A DNA stretch of 64,000 nt. It comes from Desmodesmus armatus. Taxonomy: Eukaryota; Chlorophyta; Chlorophyceae; Sphaeropleales; Scenedesmaceae. The notes under the pieces were generated by a model. The model did not search any database and had not been told where the DNA came from. It worked only from the letters and a program-made list of their open reading frames with translations. The first letter of the stretch is position 1, and the number at the start of each line of letters is the position of its first letter. Where the stretch lies: contig VIIQ02000574.1 of NCBI GenBank assembly GCA_007449985.2, forward strand, positions 558,001 through 622,000, given 5' to 3'. This document shows, piece after piece, positions 63,308 to 64,000 of the stretch. Position numbers and translations under genes: made by a program.

Positions 63308-64000
63308 TCAGGGGGATGCTGGGGGTGTGGCAGTTGCTGCTGCTGCCGCCAATGCTGCGCACACTGGCTTGTGCTGCTTCCAGACAGACCGCTGACAGGC
63401 ACGTCCACAGTAGCGGGCCTCACACAGATACAGCCTCCACAGATGCAGCTGCGCCCTGACACCAGGCCCAACTCCGTAAGCCCAGACAAGTTCGCACACA
63501 CTGGGCTGTTGCACAGGCAGGGTACAGCAAAGGAGCACATGCTGCTGCCTGCTGCCTGCAGCTGCTGTGCCGCATCAAGGACACAGGATGTGTAAGGCTG
63601 CTTGCTAGCTGCACAGTGAATGACAGCTTTGAGAGTGTCCACAGCCTGCTGCAGCTGCTGTGGCATCTTGTTGAAGGCCTGAGGTGCGTACCCTGCCCCC
63701 ATCAGCGCCTCCTGTGTACTGCTGGCCTGCAGCCACTGCTGCACTGCTGCCAATATTACCTCTGGCAGCACTGGCTCTTCCTGGTACTGCGACAGCCTCT
63801 CAGCCCAAAGCGTGGGCTCAGCTTGCAGCTGCTGAGCCCACTGCATGCAGCAGCGGCCCAGGATGAACAGTGCAGGCAGCATGGCAATGGCAGCTGCATG
63901 GCTGGCGCAATTACTAATCGCCGCAGGGTCATCGCCAGGGTGCACGTCTGCGGCACCTGCAAGCAACGCTGCTGCAGTGCTGGCAACATTAATCACCAGC
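63308..64000 (-). CDS. MYND-type zinc finger protein, C-terminal part
   Basis: The gene continues beyond the right edge of the window. The visible part starts inside an Ala-rich helical region (AAIAMLPALFILGRCCMQWA, PEVILAAVQQWLQASS, QLQQAVDTLKAVIHCAASKQ) and ends in a MYND finger. The first Cys pairs lie in CNSPVCANLSGLTELGLVSG and SCICGG. After a one-base loss at about 63433-63437 the finger goes on as EARYCGRACQRSVWKQHKPV, then CAAL and a short tail to the stop at 63308. MYND fingers bind proline-rich peptides, and green algae have many proteins of this plan (helical domain plus C-terminal MYND). No SET domain is seen in this part. The role is unknown. Confidence 0.75.

Overview
The window is nuclear DNA of a unicellular green alga, most likely a chlorophycean (Chlamydomonadales-type). 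Support: intron-dense genes with GT-AG introns, plant-type proteins (plastid ketol-acid reductoisomerase, plant-type RluA pseudouridine synthase), TGTAA polyadenylation words just after several stop codons, a large OPR-like helical-repeat protein, and long CAG/CTG runs coding for Gln, Ala and Ser. The species cannot be fixed from the sequence alone.

Layout. 1-4780 (+): COP9 signalosome subunit 2, 5' end unresolved in minisatellite-rich DNA. 6671-14689 (-): CDT2/DTL, the substrate receptor of CRL4. 15059-20877 (-): plastid ketol-acid reductoisomerase. 21412-27609 (-): U2AF large subunit. 27965-31902 (-): RluA-family pseudouridine synthase. 32081-35198 (-): 1011-residue OPR-like protein. 36541-37783 (-): lysine-rich H1-tail-like protein without a globular domain. 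38685-42008 (-): di-N-acetylchitobiase (GH18). 42381-52231 (+): mitochondrial-type acetoacetyl-CoA thiolase, whose seventh intron holds a 5.9-kb antisense Ty3/gypsy retrotransposon with nearly identical LTRs. 55121-56798 (-): DGAT2-type acyltransferase. 57940-60737 (+): membrane-anchored short-chain reductase of the 3-ketoacyl-CoA reductase type. 61941-62746 (-): NTF2-like protein. 63308-64000 (-): MYND-finger protein running off the window.

Functional links. CSN2 and CDT2 are convergent neighbours and act on the same machine: the signalosome deneddylates CRL4, and CDT2 is a CRL4 receptor. The chitobiase and thiolase genes share a 372-bp divergent spacer. DGAT2 and the ketoacyl reductase, both lipid enzymes expected at the ER, are also divergent. 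Otherwise the order looks like ordinary housekeeping gene order.

Quality. Nine conserved exons across CSN2, CDT2, KARI, U2AF2, the pseudouridine synthase, DGAT2 and the MYND gene each need exactly one extra base to stay in frame, while the thiolase, reductase, chitobiase, H1-like, OPR-like and NTF2-like genes need none. A one-sided deletion bias points to consensus undercalling rather than pseudogenes. Coordinates of exons below come from reading GT-AG junctions that keep the phase and the family alignment.

Structure not explained by genes: a near-perfect 47-bp foldback in an intron of the reductase gene, an interrupted palindrome in a KARI intron, duplicated intron segments, a 48-bp minisatellite that appears to derive from a CSN2 micro-exon boundary, and a strand-polar pattern of G-runs after 5' splice sites and C-runs before 3' splice sites.
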